From contig CAKUGW010000008.1 of the NCBI GenBank assembly GCA_934654805.1, positions 1 to 45,954 of the forward strand: a stretch of 45,954 nucleotides of DNA, in the 5' to 3' direction. How positions within the stretch are numbered: position 1 is the stretch's first letter; every line of letters starts with the position of its first letter. Below the pieces are notes generated by a model. It was not told the DNA's origin. It made no database searches and saw only the letters and a program-made list of their open reading frames with translations. Below are positions 30,081 through 39,028 of the stretch, in pieces. Both the position numbers and the translations under genes were made by a program. The DNA comes from an uncultured Kiritimatiellota bacterium (GTDB lineage Bacteria > Verrucomicrobiota > Kiritimatiellia > RFP12 > UBA1067).

Positions 30081-30821
30081 TTACTCCTTATTACAGAGAC
30101 GCCCGTTGTCGGCGAAGCTGTAGTGCGAACTTTCCGTGATGATGATGTGATCGACGAGCGCGATGCCCATCATTTTCCCCGCGCCGTAGAGACCCCAGGT
30201 GAGATCGACGTCGCACTTCGAGGGCAGCGAGCTGCCGGAGGGATGATTGTGGGCCACGACGATCGAATGCGCATTCCAGCGCACGGCGATCGAGAAGACG
30301 TCCCGAGGATGAATCCCCACTCCGTTTACCGTGCCGACCGCAATGAGCTGCGGCTCGGAAAGCGGACGTCGCTTCGCGTCGAGCGGCAGCGCCCAGAATT
30401 TCTCCTGCCGTTCGCCGGTCGGCAGCATCCGGCGGAAGAGTCCGGCCGCGTCGGCAGACGACGCCACCGCCGAAACGTGTGTCTGCCGCGCGCCATACCC
30501 GCGCCGCGCCAGCTCAAACGCCGCGGTCAACTCCAGGATCTTGACCCGCCCGAGACCGAGAATCTTGCGCTCCGGACATCGCAGATTGTGCGCGGCGATT
30601 CCGCTTTTGAGCGTATTAAAGTCGGTTTTCACCAGCGTTTCGACGCCTCCGAAAGCGTCGATGAGTCGTCGAGAAAGCTCCATCACGTCGCAACCGGCGG
30701 TTCCGGTCTTGAGAATGACGGCCAAAAGTTCCGCGCCGCTGGCCACGGACGCCGTGCCGGCCTGCTCAATCCGCTCCCGCGGCTTCGACTCGACGGCTCT
30801 CGCCTTGAAATTATTCCCCAT
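30081..30821 (-). CDS. radC: RadC-like JAB domain protein
   Basis: This 246-residue protein of the RadC/JAB family carries the JAMM/MPN metal motif HNHPSGSSLPSKCDVD at about residues 190-205, preceded by FSIAVRWNAHSIVVA and followed by ALVDHIIITESSHYSF. The N-terminal part has the helix-hairpin-like ELLAVILKTGTAGCDVMEL. Despite the historical name, RadC proteins have no proven repair role, and many sit in genomic islands beside restriction systems. Its ATG at 30821 overlaps the hsdR stop by 11 bp on the same strand, so it is the last gene of the restriction-modification operon. The motif spacing is intact and the protein probably binds zinc. Confidence 0.9.
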   Translation of the reverse strand: MGNNFKARAVESKPRERIEQAGTASVASGAELLAVILKTGTAGCDVMELSRRLIDAFGGVETLVKTDFNTLKSGIAAHNLRCPERKILGLGRVKILELTAAFELARRGYGARQTHVSAVASSADAAGLFRRMLPTGERQEKFWALPLDAKRRPLSEPQLIAVGTVNGVGIHPRDVFSIAVRWNAHSIVVAHNHPSGSSLPSKCDVDLTWGLYGAGKMMGIALVDHIIITESSHYSFADNGRLCNKE

Positions 30822-33800
30822 CTTCGCCTCCCGATTCCGCCGCCGCGAGATAACCGCCGTCGGTTTCTTCCTCGTCCGGCCGCGGCGCCCAACCCGTCGT
30901 CGGCGCCTTGCGGACGACGTTCTCGCCGATGTCCTTCAGGCAGGCGCGGAAGACCCGCTCGTTGACGAAATTCCTGAACTCGGCATTGTCGAAATACTGC
31001 CGCATGAACTCCAGCTTCTCCTCGCCCATCGTCGCAACGATATTCTGAATGATGTCGTTGAACTGAATCTGCGCCACCTGACTGTCGCCGTTTCTGACCG
31101 CATTGACGAAACTGTCGTCCTGCGCCATGCGTTTGGGCAGCTCCTGAATCTGCCGACGCACCTCGTCTTCGTCCTTCCAGTCGATGCCGCCAAAGGTCGC
31201 GTTGAAGTCTTCGATAATGCGCGAAAGCGAATCGAACTCGACTTCGGGAATTCCGCCCCCGGAACCGACCGGAATCGGCGAAACGGTCGCGTTGACGTTC
31301 TCCAGCGTGATGTCGCGCTCTTCCAGTTTCTGGATGCGGTACTTGTCAAAGTCGATCGTCTCCAAGAGACCGGCGGTAAAATCCTCGCGCTTCAACTTCG
31401 GCAGCTTTTTCACGAGAAGCGAATAGAAGAGATACTGCCGTTCCCAGTCCGCGCTCTCGAACGGCATGATGGCCGCAAAGAACGGATAGATGCGGCAGAA
31501 GTTCTTCATCGCGCTCTTGGCGCGGACCTGCTCCTCCTCGTTGAGTTCCTCCCTGAATCGGACGACGACGGCATCGAGGATCGCGTCAATCTTCGGCCGG
31601 TCCTCGTCCTTGCCGGAAAGCCGCAGCTCGACGACCTGCTGTTTGTCCTCGTCCGTATAGAACGGCTGGCGCTCGACCGTTTCGATGAGGTCGTTCAGCT
31701 TGTTGACGTCGCTTTCTCCTTCCAAAATCGTCGTCTTGTAGTAGCGCTGAAACGCCGCACGGATGTCTTCCGGATCGTTCGCAAAGTCCAGCACGAAGGT
31801 GTCGAACTTCTTCGGATGCGCACGATTGAGCCGCGAGAGCGTCTGCACCGCCTTGAGGTCGGAAAGGACCTTGTCCACGTACATGGTGTGGAGAAGCGGC
31901 TGGTCGTAGCCGGTCTGGAACTTGTCCGCAACGACAAGGATGCGATACGGCTCCTCCTCGATCTTGTCCTCGATTACCGAGGACGGAAATCCGTTCAGCG
32001 ACGATTCGGTCACGACATGGCCGTCGATCTCCTTGTCGGTAAAGGCGACGATCGCCTTGAACTTCCCGCCCTGCTCCTCCAGCAACCTGGAGATGTGCTG
32101 ATAGAAGTCAATCGCCCGCTCAATAGACGAGGTGACGACCATCGCCCGGGCCCTGCCGCCGATTTTCTTGAACACTTTCGTGCAGAAGTGGTCGACGATA
32201 ATGCGGCTCTTCGCTTCAATCGTCTCCGGCTGGCGCTCCACGTAGGCGCGGATTCGCTTCGGGGCCTTGTCCTTGTCAAACTGCGGATCGTCCTCGACCT
32301 TCTTGACGACCTCGTAATACGACTGGTAGGGCGTGTAGTTGCGGACGACGTCGAGAATGAACTTTTCCTCGATCGCCTGTTTCATCGTATACTCGTGGAA
32401 AGGCGCGTAAGCCAACCCCTCCGCCGTCGCATGCTCCTCGCCGAACATCTCCAGCGTCTTGTTCTTCGGCGTCGCGGTGAAGGCATAGTAGTTCGCGTTC
32501 TTCGCGAGCTTGCGGCCCTTGATGATACGATGGATTTTGTCCTCCGTGTCTTCAGGCTCGCCGTCCTCGTTCAACTGCGGCGCATTGCCCGAAACGCTTG
32601 CCGCCAGACTGGAGGCCATTTCACCGTTCTGGCTCGAATGCGCCTCGTCTATCACAATGGCGAAGTTCTTGTTTTTGAGCGACGATCCGATTTCGTCGAG
32701 GATGAACGAGAACTTGTGAATCGTCGAAACGATGATCTTCTTGCCGCCCTGCAGCAGCTCACGCAGCGTATTGGCGCGATCGGCCCAGCCGACAAGGTTC
32801 TTGAGCTTCGCAAAGGCGTTGATGTTGTCGCGAATCTGCTTGTCGAGATTGATGCGGTCCGTGACAACGATGATGGAGTCGAACTTGGCCGTCGTGTCCG
32901 GCTTCTGTAGCAGGACCAGCTGATACGCAAGCCACGTGATCGTATTCGACTTGCCCGACCCGGCCGAGTGCTGGATCAGGAACTTGCGCCCCACCGGGTC
33001 GGCCGCGGTCTGCGCCAAGAGCCGCCGCACCGCGTCGAGCTGGTGATAGCGCGGCCAGATGACCCGCTCCTTGACCTTGCGGGTCTTCTTCTCCTCGGTG
33101 ACGATCACCTGCGCGAAGTTCTCGATGATGTTCGAAAGCGACGGCTTGGTGAAGACCTCTTCCCAAAGGTAGCTCGTCATCGTCTTGCCCGGAACGACGG
33201 GATTGCCCGCGCCGCCGTTCACGCCGCGATTGAACGGCAGGAACCACGAATCGGCGCCCTTCAGCTCCGTGCACATGTAGACGTCGTTGTCGTCCACGGC
33301 GAAATGCACGGCGCAACGCTTCGGCTTCAGTAGCACGTCCTTCGGATTGCGGTCCGTCTGATACTGCCTGATCGCATTCTCGACCGTCTGCCGCGTGTAG
33401 TGATTCTTGAGCTCGAAGGTCGCGAGCGGCAGTCCGTTGACGAACACCACGAAGTCGATCGCGTCGTTCGCGTCGATCTTTGAATAGTGCAGCTGACGGA
33501 TTACGCCAAAGCAATTCTTCTCGTAGGCTTCCTTCGCGCTCGGATTCTGCTCGGACGGCAATGGGAAATACAGGTCGAACGTCGTCCCGTTGAAGGCAAA
33601 GCCCTTGCGCAAGACATCCGTCACGCCGCGCTTCGCCAGCGCCTCGCAGAGCCGTGAATAGAACTTGGCCTTCTCCGAGGCGCTCGCAAAGCACATCGAA
33701 CGGGCAACCTTCTCCGGCTGCGTCGCCACCAGGAACGCCTCCAGCCAGCTCTTGACGAGCGCCTCGTCCTTCGAGTAGAGCTCGCTTGTCCCTTCGACAT

Positions 33801-33870
33801 AGCCATTTACATCGCGAAGGTGCGCCACAATCAGCGCCTCCAGACCCAGCTCTTTGGTATTGGTGGTCAT
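30811..33870 (-). CDS. hsdR: Type I restriction enzyme R subunit
   Basis: This 1019-residue motor and nuclease subunit of a type I restriction-modification system has an N-terminal PD-(D/E)XK nuclease domain containing DFVVFVNGLPLATFELKN. The helicase motifs follow: HSAGSGKSNTITWLAYQ, VVTDRINLDKQI, VIDEAHSSQNGEM (DEAH), FTATPKNKTLEMFG, LVVADKFQTGYDQPLLHTM and TLSRLNRAHPKK. HsdR cuts DNA after translocation when the HsdS/HsdM recognition site is unmethylated. The start at 33870 is chosen because GAGGAACGCA precedes it on the minus strand; an ATG at 33906 would read through a REP-type hairpin. The subunit is complete, unlike hsdS. Confidence 0.95.
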   Translation of the reverse strand: MTTNTKELGLEALIVAHLRDVNGYVEGTSELYSKDEALVKSWLEAFLVATQPEKVARSMCFASASEKAKFYSRLCEALAKRGVTDVLRKGFAFNGTTFDLYFPLPSEQNPSAKEAYEKNCFGVIRQLHYSKIDANDAIDFVVFVNGLPLATFELKNHYTRQTVENAIRQYQTDRNPKDVLLKPKRCAVHFAVDDNDVYMCTELKGADSWFLPFNRGVNGGAGNPVVPGKTMTSYLWEEVFTKPSLSNIIENFAQVIVTEEKKTRKVKERVIWPRYHQLDAVRRLLAQTAADPVGRKFLIQHSAGSGKSNTITWLAYQLVLLQKPDTTAKFDSIIVVTDRINLDKQIRDNINAFAKLKNLVGWADRANTLRELLQGGKKIIVSTIHKFSFILDEIGSSLKNKNFAIVIDEAHSSQNGEMASSLAASVSGNAPQLNEDGEPEDTEDKIHRIIKGRKLAKNANYYAFTATPKNKTLEMFGEEHATAEGLAYAPFHEYTMKQAIEEKFILDVVRNYTPYQSYYEVVKKVEDDPQFDKDKAPKRIRAYVERQPETIEAKSRIIVDHFCTKVFKKIGGRARAMVVTSSIERAIDFYQHISRLLEEQGGKFKAIVAFTDKEIDGHVVTESSLNGFPSSVIEDKIEEEPYRILVVADKFQTGYDQPLLHTMYVDKVLSDLKAVQTLSRLNRAHPKKFDTFVLDFANDPEDIRAAFQRYYKTTILEGESDVNKLNDLIETVERQPFYTDEDKQQVVELRLSGKDEDRPKIDAILDAVVVRFREELNEEEQVRAKSAMKNFCRIYPFFAAIMPFESADWERQYLFYSLLVKKLPKLKREDFTAGLLETIDFDKYRIQKLEERDITLENVNATVSPIPVGSGGGIPEVEFDSLSRIIEDFNATFGGIDWKDEDEVRRQIQELPKRMAQDDSFVNAVRNGDSQVAQIQFNDIIQNIVATMGEEKLEFMRQYFDNAEFRNFVNERVFRACLKDIGENVVRKAPTTGWAPRPDEEETDGGYLAAAESGGEDGE

Positions 33871-33886
33871 TGCGTTCCTCTTCCTT

Positions 33887-33904
33887 GTGCGGCTAAAGCC
33901 GCAC
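33887..33904. repeat. REP-like palindrome at the RAYT stop codon
   Basis: GTGCGGCT-AA-AGCCGCAC is a perfect 18-bp palindrome that includes the RAYT stop codon (33893-33895) and encodes its last residues SVRL. Its CGGCTaaAGCCG core is related to the GGCTTTAGCC palindromes at 34941-34975. Confidence 0.65.
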
Positions 33905-35020
33905 ACTCTGATAAAGCCCCGTTAACATTTGCGCGAGCATCCCATTCGGCGCAAGGTCGCCCGCCCAAATCTCATCAGCGTTCTTCAGCACAAACTCATT
34001 GCACCAGGTAGCGATCTTCTTATTAAGGCGCGAACCTGGTGGCTGCGGCGAAATGGCCAGCGCCTCGCCCGCGCCAATGGCGACCGCAAGCCCCTCGGCC
34101 ATCTCCTGCGCCTCGGGAATGCCCGCGGGAAACACCGCAATCAACGGACGCCTTTTTGCCAAGGCCCGCCGCAACGCCTCGCGCTCCTGCGCCGAAGTAA
34201 ACGTGGAAATCAACACCCGCGATTTCTTCTCAACCCCAGCTTCATTATCGGAGCAGGCGGCATTACCGGCGCTATCCCCATTATCGGAGCGGGCGGCTTT
34301 ACCCGCCCCCGTCGCCCCTTTCGCCCACAGCTTGCGCGGCTTAAGCGCGCTCGCATAAAAGCCCTGGCTCGCCACAAACGCGACCCGCGGCCGATTCAGC
34401 AACTCGGTGTCGCCCCACGTATACGCCGTGCACGCGCCATACCGGTCGCTCGACCAATTGGCCGGATTCTCGCGAATGTACTTCTGCCAGCCGCGAAACG
34501 CCTCTGCGCTGGAAACCAAGCAATCCCAGTAATCGCGCTGCCACAAATGCTCGCCGATGTCCTCGACCTCGCCCGCGCGCCGCATCTGCCCATAAATAAA
34601 CGAGCTTCCCCCCTTGAAGCGGCTCATCAGGAAGCCCAGCTGATGCTCGTGATTAGCCGGCATCTGATGAATGCGCAAAAGCGCATGAAAGTGATTGGGC
34701 ATCACCACAAAGTCGAAGAGCTCGAGCCCGGGATACTTCGCCGGCAGCGCGCGCCAATACGCCTCAACCGCCCGCCCCAACGCATTCAAGACCACCCTCT
34801 TGCCCACAATCGCCCCCAACAACGATTTGTTCTTGGCCACCTGAACCGTCACCGCCCACCATCCCGCGCGGTAATTGATGTTCGGGTTTCGCAGCGATTT
34901 ATGGCGGTAAGACGCGGGCGTTACCGCCGCCGCGGCAGCCGTTATCGTAGCGGGCGGCTTTAGCCGCCCCTCCGGTTCGTGCCGCCCCTCCGGCGCACGT
35001 GCTGCTTTTTCCGCGATCAC
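33893..35020 (-). CDS. REP-associated tyrosine transposase (RAYT) with C-terminal extension
   Basis: This 375-residue protein has the Y1 transposase core of IS200/RAYT enzymes: WAVTVQVAKNKSLLGAIVG, FDFVVMPNHFHALLRIHQ with the HUH metal motif, FKGGSSFIYGQMRRAG, then HLWQRDYWDCLVSSAEAF with the nucleophilic tyrosine region. These enzymes act on single-stranded REP palindromes. A linker rich in Gly, Ala and Ser encoded by REP repeats is followed by a C-terminal domain (SRVLISTFTSAQEREALRRA, then PLIAVFPAGIPEAQEMA) resembling the DprA-like extensions of some RAYTs. GTG at 35020 overlaps the hsdS stop. Its insertion between hsdS and hsdR is unusual. The function is probably intact. Confidence 0.8.
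   Translation of the reverse strand: MIAEKAARAPEGRHEPEGRLKPPATITAAAAAVTPASYRHKSLRNPNINYRAGWWAVTVQVAKNKSLLGAIVGKRVVLNALGRAVEAYWRALPAKYPGLELFDFVVMPNHFHALLRIHQMPANHEHQLGFLMSRFKGGSSFIYGQMRRAGEVEDIGEHLWQRDYWDCLVSSAEAFRGWQKYIRENPANWSSDRYGACTAYTWGDTELLNRPRVAFVASQGFYASALKPRKLWAKGATGAGKAARSDNGDSAGNAACSDNEAGVEKKSRVLISTFTSAQEREALRRALAKRRPLIAVFPAGIPEAQEMAEGLAVAIGAGEALAISPQPPGSRLNKKIATWCNEFVLKNADEIWAGDLAPNGMLAQMLTGLYQSVRL
34244..34308. repeat. Two REP copies inside the RAYT coding region
   Basis: ATTATCGGAGCRGGCGGC occurs twice, beginning at 34244 and 34280, exactly 36 bp (12 codons) apart, so the reading frame is kept. The second copy forms GGGCGG-N6-CCGCCC at 34291-34308. They encode the low-complexity linker of the RAYT. 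Confidence 0.7.
34941..34975. repeat. REP palindrome near the RAYT 5' end
   Basis: GTTATCGTAGCGGGCGGCTT and its continuation contain the perfect palindrome GGGCGGCT-TT-AGCCGCCC at 34952-34969, followed by CCTCCGG. The TTATCGKAGCGGGCGGC head is shared with the two internal copies, so the RAYT gene is bounded and interrupted by its own REP family. Confidence 0.7.
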
Positions 35021-35654
35021 GCCACCTTCCTTTGACCGGTCACGACATCGGCGATCAGCCGCTGCTTGTATTCCTTCATCGCGGCAACCTCGCGCTCCAG
35101 CCCCGCCACCGCCGCATCAATCTTCGCCGCCCGCGCCTCGATATAAGCCACAATCGCGCGCTGCTCAGCAAGGGGCGGGAGGGGAAAGGCCATATTTCGC
35201 ATCTCTTGATAACGTGTGGTCCAAAGGTCAGCAACGATACCACGCCCATTCCGATAGAACTCCTCCACCCAGGGCGTTGAGCGGAAGAGATAATGAACAA
35301 ACTGCTGATCAATTTGCCGCGGCTCCAACACAATGCTAATCGTGGTCACCGAGCCATCCTGTGGCGCAATGCCGCACGAACCCTTGCGGTCGGAACGCGA
35401 GTTCACCACATAATCCCCTGCTCGCACCAACTTGCGCGTCTCTCCCTGCGCCATCGAAATGAAATGGCCACATCGGCCAATTGAGGCACCACGCCCACCT
35501 TAGCAACCGAGAGTGGCGGATAATCCTGTTCCGAGACCTTTTCGCTCCGAAGGCGGAAATGCTGTCGCACCTTCCTCACCTCCCACCCCTCGGGCACTTC
35601 GGGGAGCCAGGCGATGCCGGTCGGCTTGTATTTCGGATAGCGGTTCAATTTCAT
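35017..35654 (-). pseudogene. hsdS: Type I restriction specificity subunit, half-length and frameshifted
   Basis: The N-terminal part starts at 35654 as MKLNRYPKYKPTGIAWLPEV, the classic HsdS beginning, and runs to VVPQLADVAIS. Near 35455 the frame shifts: the continuation AQGETRKLVRAGDYVVNSRS, then PLPPLAEQRAIVAYIEARAA and the coiled-coil ending RLIADVVTGQRKVA, is in another frame. The pieces fit together with one or two bases gained or lost at the junction. Even repaired, the protein would have about 212 residues with one target-recognition domain, half of a normal HsdS. Half-HsdS proteins can work as dimers, but the frameshift implies a null or sequencing error. HsdM, Fic and HsdR remain intact. 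Confidence 0.8.
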
Positions 35655-35668
35655 CTCCCCATTCCCCA

Positions 35669-36967
35669 TCACCTCGCATAATAGCCGCCTGTCTTTTTGC
35701 TGCCGCGGTGCTCGATCTTGCCTTCGGCGATCAACGCCGCTACCACCCGCTCGACAGTCGCCCGACTCGCCGAAACGACCGAATGCAGATAGGGCACTCT
35801 GACGCCAGGATGGGTCTTAATCAGTTTCAGAATGCTCCCGTTTATTCCCTCATTTAATCCCTCAATCGGCTCATTCGAGAATGCACCGTTAATCGCATAA
35901 CGGGCGACGGGCCCCGCCCCGACCGGAACAATCGCACCGATCTGCACGAGCTCTTCAAGGTCACGCGTCGCCGTGGGCTTCGACACCTTCGTCATCCGCA
36001 TCCACTTCGCCGCCGAGAGCCCGGCGGCGACGCCCTTCTCTCCGTCTTCGAACATCCGCTGAACGACCTTCTTCGCCCGTGCCGAAAAATGCTTTTCATA
36101 TTTTCCGAGATAGGCCCGTTTCGCCGCGATGAATTTCGCCGCCGCAACAAAGCTCGTCAGCATCTCCGTCAGCACGGGAATGAAAAACGCGCACCAGTTC
36201 GTCCAATCCAACGTCCGTGACGCTTCGTTAATCTCATCGTAATAGGCCGCGCGATGCCGCGCGATAATCGTCGATATGGGAAGAATAAGCGGTGCGCCCA
36301 GACCCTCGGCGAGCGTTTTCGCGACCAGCGCGCGCCCGACGCGGCCGTTGCCGTCCTCGAACGGGTGAATCGACTCAAAATGCGGATGCAACATGGCCGC
36401 CTTTAGCGCAATAGCCTCTGGCTTCTCCTCCGCCGACTTCCACAAGCCGACGAATTTCCGAATTTCTCCAGGCACGCGTCCGCCCGGAGGCGCTTCGAAT
36501 CGAACCTCCTGCGTTCCGTCCGCATGGTTCCGCACCACATAAACGGGATTCCGCCGAAAAGCGCCAACGGCAACCCTCCCGACGTCGCCGGACATGAGAT
36601 TCTTATGCCAACCTCTGATCAGCGCCGCGGAAATGGGATCGCCCCACTCCCGCCTCACCGCGAGCATCATCGCGGCAACGCCTTCAGCTCGCATATCATT
36701 CGCGAAGCCCATCGGCGGCGTGCTCACTCCCAATGCACGGCAGATCGAGGACATGACGGCACTTTCGTCAACTCTCACGCCCTCAATCGCGCTCGTCGTT
36801 ACCGCTTCATTGGTCAGCGTCTCAGCCGTCAGTTCAGGATCCTGCGCCGGTTTGAGATACTTCTTCACCTTAAGAAACGCGGATTCAAACGCCTTGAGTT
36901 CGTCCTTGATCGCGGACCGGTCAACCGTTACGTTCGGCCAACCTTTTTCCTGCCAGTTGTAGCTCAT
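35669..36967 (-). CDS. Fic family protein (adenylyltransferase)
   Basis: This 432-residue Fic protein has an N-terminal DUF4172-like domain with an inhibitory helix TTSAIEG at residues 57-63, matching the (S/T)xxxE(G/N) class II pattern. The catalytic Fic motif HPFEDGNGRVGR is at 201-212 and complete, followed by a winged-helix C-terminus (KVSKPTATRDLEELVQIGAI). Fic enzymes transfer AMP to hydroxyl side chains of target proteins; the intramolecular inhibitory glutamate keeps them quiet. The gene overlaps the hsdM stop by 4 bp upstream and sits directly before hsdS, so it is part of the type I operon. Its role there is unknown but the pairing is common in such loci. Confidence 0.93.
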   Translation of the reverse strand: MSYNWQEKGWPNVTVDRSAIKDELKAFESAFLKVKKYLKPAQDPELTAETLTNEAVTTSAIEGVRVDESAVMSSICRALGVSTPPMGFANDMRAEGVAAMMLAVRREWGDPISAALIRGWHKNLMSGDVGRVAVGAFRRNPVYVVRNHADGTQEVRFEAPPGGRVPGEIRKFVGLWKSAEEKPEAIALKAAMLHPHFESIHPFEDGNGRVGRALVAKTLAEGLGAPLILPISTIIARHRAAYYDEINEASRTLDWTNWCAFFIPVLTEMLTSFVAAAKFIAAKRAYLGKYEKHFSARAKKVVQRMFEDGEKGVAAGLSAAKWMRMTKVSKPTATRDLEELVQIGAIVPVGAGPVARYAINGAFSNEPIEGLNEGINGSILKLIKTHPGVRVPYLHSVVSASRATVERVVAALIAEGKIEHRGSKKTGGYYAR

Positions 36968-38787
36968 CCCAAGATCTCCTTCAGGAGCCCGTCGTTCGCC
37001 TTCTCGAGCGCGGCGATATCGGCGGCGATCGCTTCCAGCGATCGCAGTTCGACGGGTTTGTAGAAGTGCTTGGTAAAGGAGATTTCGTAGCCGATCGCCG
37101 GCTCGCCGAAGGTGGCTTCGGGGTCGTAGGGCTTCACTTCCTTCTCGTAGAACGCCTCGATGCCGCCCGGATAGGTGAGCGGGATTTGCTCGACCTCGTT
37201 GCGGGCTTTGGCGATGACGGGTTTGCCCTTCTTAAGGACGAGCTTGCCGTCCGCGTCGCGCTTGGGGCGCATCACCGGCACTTCCCAATAGCCGAACTCC
37301 TCGTTCTTGAGAATCTTCGACTCGGGCGTTTCCTTGAAATCCTTGAGGAGCTTCACAATGCGGTCGCAGTCCGCCGCGCTGGTCTCGCAGTTCTTCTCGC
37401 CGAGATTCTTCTTGAGCGGCGTCGAAATGGCCGTCGCGTCGATGAGCTGCACCTTGCCGCGGCGACGCTTCTCCTTGCGGTTGGTGACGATCCAGATGTA
37501 GGTGCCGATGCCCGTGTTGTAGAAATCCTTCTCCGGCATCGCGACGATGGCCTCCAGCCTATCGTTCTCGATGATGTGCCGCCGCAGATTCGACTCGCCG
37601 CCGCCGGCATTGCCGGTAAAGAGCGAGGAGCCGTTGTGCACCTCGACGATGCGCGTACCGAGCTCGGTGTCTTTCATGCGGCTCACGCTGTTCGCCAGGA
37701 ACAGCATCTGGCAGTCGCCGATATCGGGGATGAAGCTCGTCTCGCCGTCGAAGAAGCGCGGATCGCTCACTTCCTTCTTGTCGCCGACGCCCCAGTTCTT
37801 GAGATCCTCCTTCCAAGGCGTGCCGAATGGCGGATTCATCACACAGAAGTCGAACTTCTCGCCCGCGTGACCGTCCTGCGAGATGGTGGAGCCGCAGGCG
37901 ATGAACTGATGTTCGGACGCGCCAAGACGGTAGGTGAACTTCTTGATGTTGCCGGAAATCATCAGGTCTGCCTTGCAGGTCGCGTAGGTGTCGTCCTGCA
38001 GTTCCTGTCCGAAGATCAGCGTCTTGATCTTCTTGCCCGTTTTCATGGCAACCTTGTCGAACTCCTCCTGCGTCACCGTGAGAATGCCGCCCGTGCCGCT
38101 CGCGCCGTCGTAGATCGTGTAAGTGCCGTCCTTGAGCGAATCCTTGATCGGCTCGACCGCCAGCCGCGCCAGAAGCCGCACATAGTCCCGAGGCGTAAAA
38201 TGCTCACCGGCCTCGGTGACGTTGTTCTCTTCATTGAAGCGCCGCAGAAGTTCCTCGAACATCGTCCCCATCGTGTGGTTGTCGAGCCCGGGGAGGATCA
38301 CCTTGCCGTCGTCGTCCTTGATCGGCTTGATGGAAAGGTTGATCGACGTATCGGTGAACTTCTCGAGAATAGACCCGAGACGCCCCTTGTTCGTCAGCGC
38401 ATCCACCCAATGCCGCAACTGGAACTTGTCGATCACGTCCTGCACGTCGGGCGAGAAACCGTTGAAGTACTCCAGCACGTTCATCTTCAGCCGCTGCGGA
38501 TCGATCTCGTTCTTCAGCGTCGTCATCGTGAACGCCGAAGTGTTGTAAAACGGATAGCCCGTCACCTGCGGCAGGAACGCCTCGTAGGGCAACTTGTTTT
38601 TGTCGCAGAAAGCCTTTTTCGCCGCGACCTGCGGCTTGGTCGCTTCGAGCAGCACGTCGATGCGGCGCAGCACGGTGAACGGCAGGATGATCTTCTTGTA
38701 ATCGCCTTTTTCAAAGGCGTGCACGAGCACGTCGTTGGCGATGCTCCAAATGAAGCTAAAAAGCTTTCCGTATTGTTGATTATTCAT
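36964..38787 (-). CDS. hsdM: Type I restriction-modification DNA methyltransferase subunit
   Basis: This 607-residue N6-adenine methyltransferase of the HsdM family starts with the helical HsdM_N domain (GKLFSFIWSIANDVLVHAFE), then GEHFTPRDYVRLLARLAVEP, motif I YDGASGTGGIL, and the catalytic motif IV CVMNPPFGTPW. ESNLRRHIIENDRLEAIVAM and FYNTGIGTYIWIVTN follow, typical of the family. It methylates the site defined by HsdS. The ATG at 38787 is the first in frame and begins the minus-strand operon; a TGCTATAAT promoter lies at 38896-38904. The enzyme looks complete, so methylation depends only on the damaged HsdS or on another S subunit elsewhere. Confidence 0.96.
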   Translation of the reverse strand: MNNQQYGKLFSFIWSIANDVLVHAFEKGDYKKIILPFTVLRRIDVLLEATKPQVAAKKAFCDKNKLPYEAFLPQVTGYPFYNTSAFTMTTLKNEIDPQRLKMNVLEYFNGFSPDVQDVIDKFQLRHWVDALTNKGRLGSILEKFTDTSINLSIKPIKDDDGKVILPGLDNHTMGTMFEELLRRFNEENNVTEAGEHFTPRDYVRLLARLAVEPIKDSLKDGTYTIYDGASGTGGILTVTQEEFDKVAMKTGKKIKTLIFGQELQDDTYATCKADLMISGNIKKFTYRLGASEHQFIACGSTISQDGHAGEKFDFCVMNPPFGTPWKEDLKNWGVGDKKEVSDPRFFDGETSFIPDIGDCQMLFLANSVSRMKDTELGTRIVEVHNGSSLFTGNAGGGESNLRRHIIENDRLEAIVAMPEKDFYNTGIGTYIWIVTNRKEKRRRGKVQLIDATAISTPLKKNLGEKNCETSAADCDRIVKLLKDFKETPESKILKNEEFGYWEVPVMRPKRDADGKLVLKKGKPVIAKARNEVEQIPLTYPGGIEAFYEKEVKPYDPEATFGEPAIGYEISFTKHFYKPVELRSLEAIAADIAALEKANDGLLKEILG

Positions 38788-38841
38788 TTTTGGGCGAAAA
38801 AAGTCTGAACTTAGTGATTACCCCGCCTTCCAGTAGCCAAC

Positions 38842-38857
38842 GCAACACTCGTTGCGT
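38842..38857 (-). promoter_or_regulatory. Hairpin in the hsdM leader
   Basis: GCAAC-ACTC-GTTGC (extended by one C/G pair) forms a small stem-loop between the hsdM promoter and its ATG. It may influence translation of the operon; there is no T-run. Confidence 0.35.
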
Positions 38858-38895
38858 AGCGTAGTCAGGCGAGTACTTTCTTGTGTTTGGTTGGT

Positions 38896-38904
38896 ATTAT
38901 AGCA
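38896..38904 (-). promoter_or_regulatory. hsdM operon promoter
   Basis: On the minus strand TGCTATAAT occupies 38904-38896, matching the extended -10 core used elsewhere in the window. Transcription would start near 38889, giving a leader of about 100 bases before the hsdM ATG. Confidence 0.6.
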
Positions 38905-38908
38905 GTTT

Positions 38909-39019
38909 TCAGTTAGGCCAGTAAAGTCTGGAGGTCCCCCAATTTTTGTGATTCTCGCTTGTCAGGCGGTGATATTTCGGCGTCCCGGGTGGGATCCGCT
39001 TGGATGTCTTCATGTCCAT
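38909..39019 (-). CDS. Small 36-residue protein inside the inverted-repeat element
   Basis: ATG at 39019 is preceded on the minus strand by AAGGAGG five bases upstream, the best Shine-Dalgarno sequence in the window. A -10-like TATACT lies at 39052-39057. The peptide begins MDMKTSKRIPPGTPKYHRLT and ends GTSRLYWPN. It is basic and contains no motif I recognise; it may be a truncated N-terminus of a larger protein. Between the promoter and the ribosome-binding site is the palindrome CTTGTGT-N7-ACACAAG (39029-39049), which could be an operator. The gene stops just before the hsdM promoter. It is either a small regulator or toxin-like gene, or cargo of a short mobile element. Confidence 0.45.
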   Translation of the reverse strand: MDMKTSKRIPPGTPKYHRLTSENHKNWGTSRLYWPN

Positions 39020-39028
39020 ACTTGCCTC

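Noticed and set aside
30331..32910. 859-codon plus-strand frame opposite radC and hsdR
   Set aside because: Antisense to two genes with intact catalytic motifs; amino acid composition is that of a mirror frame.
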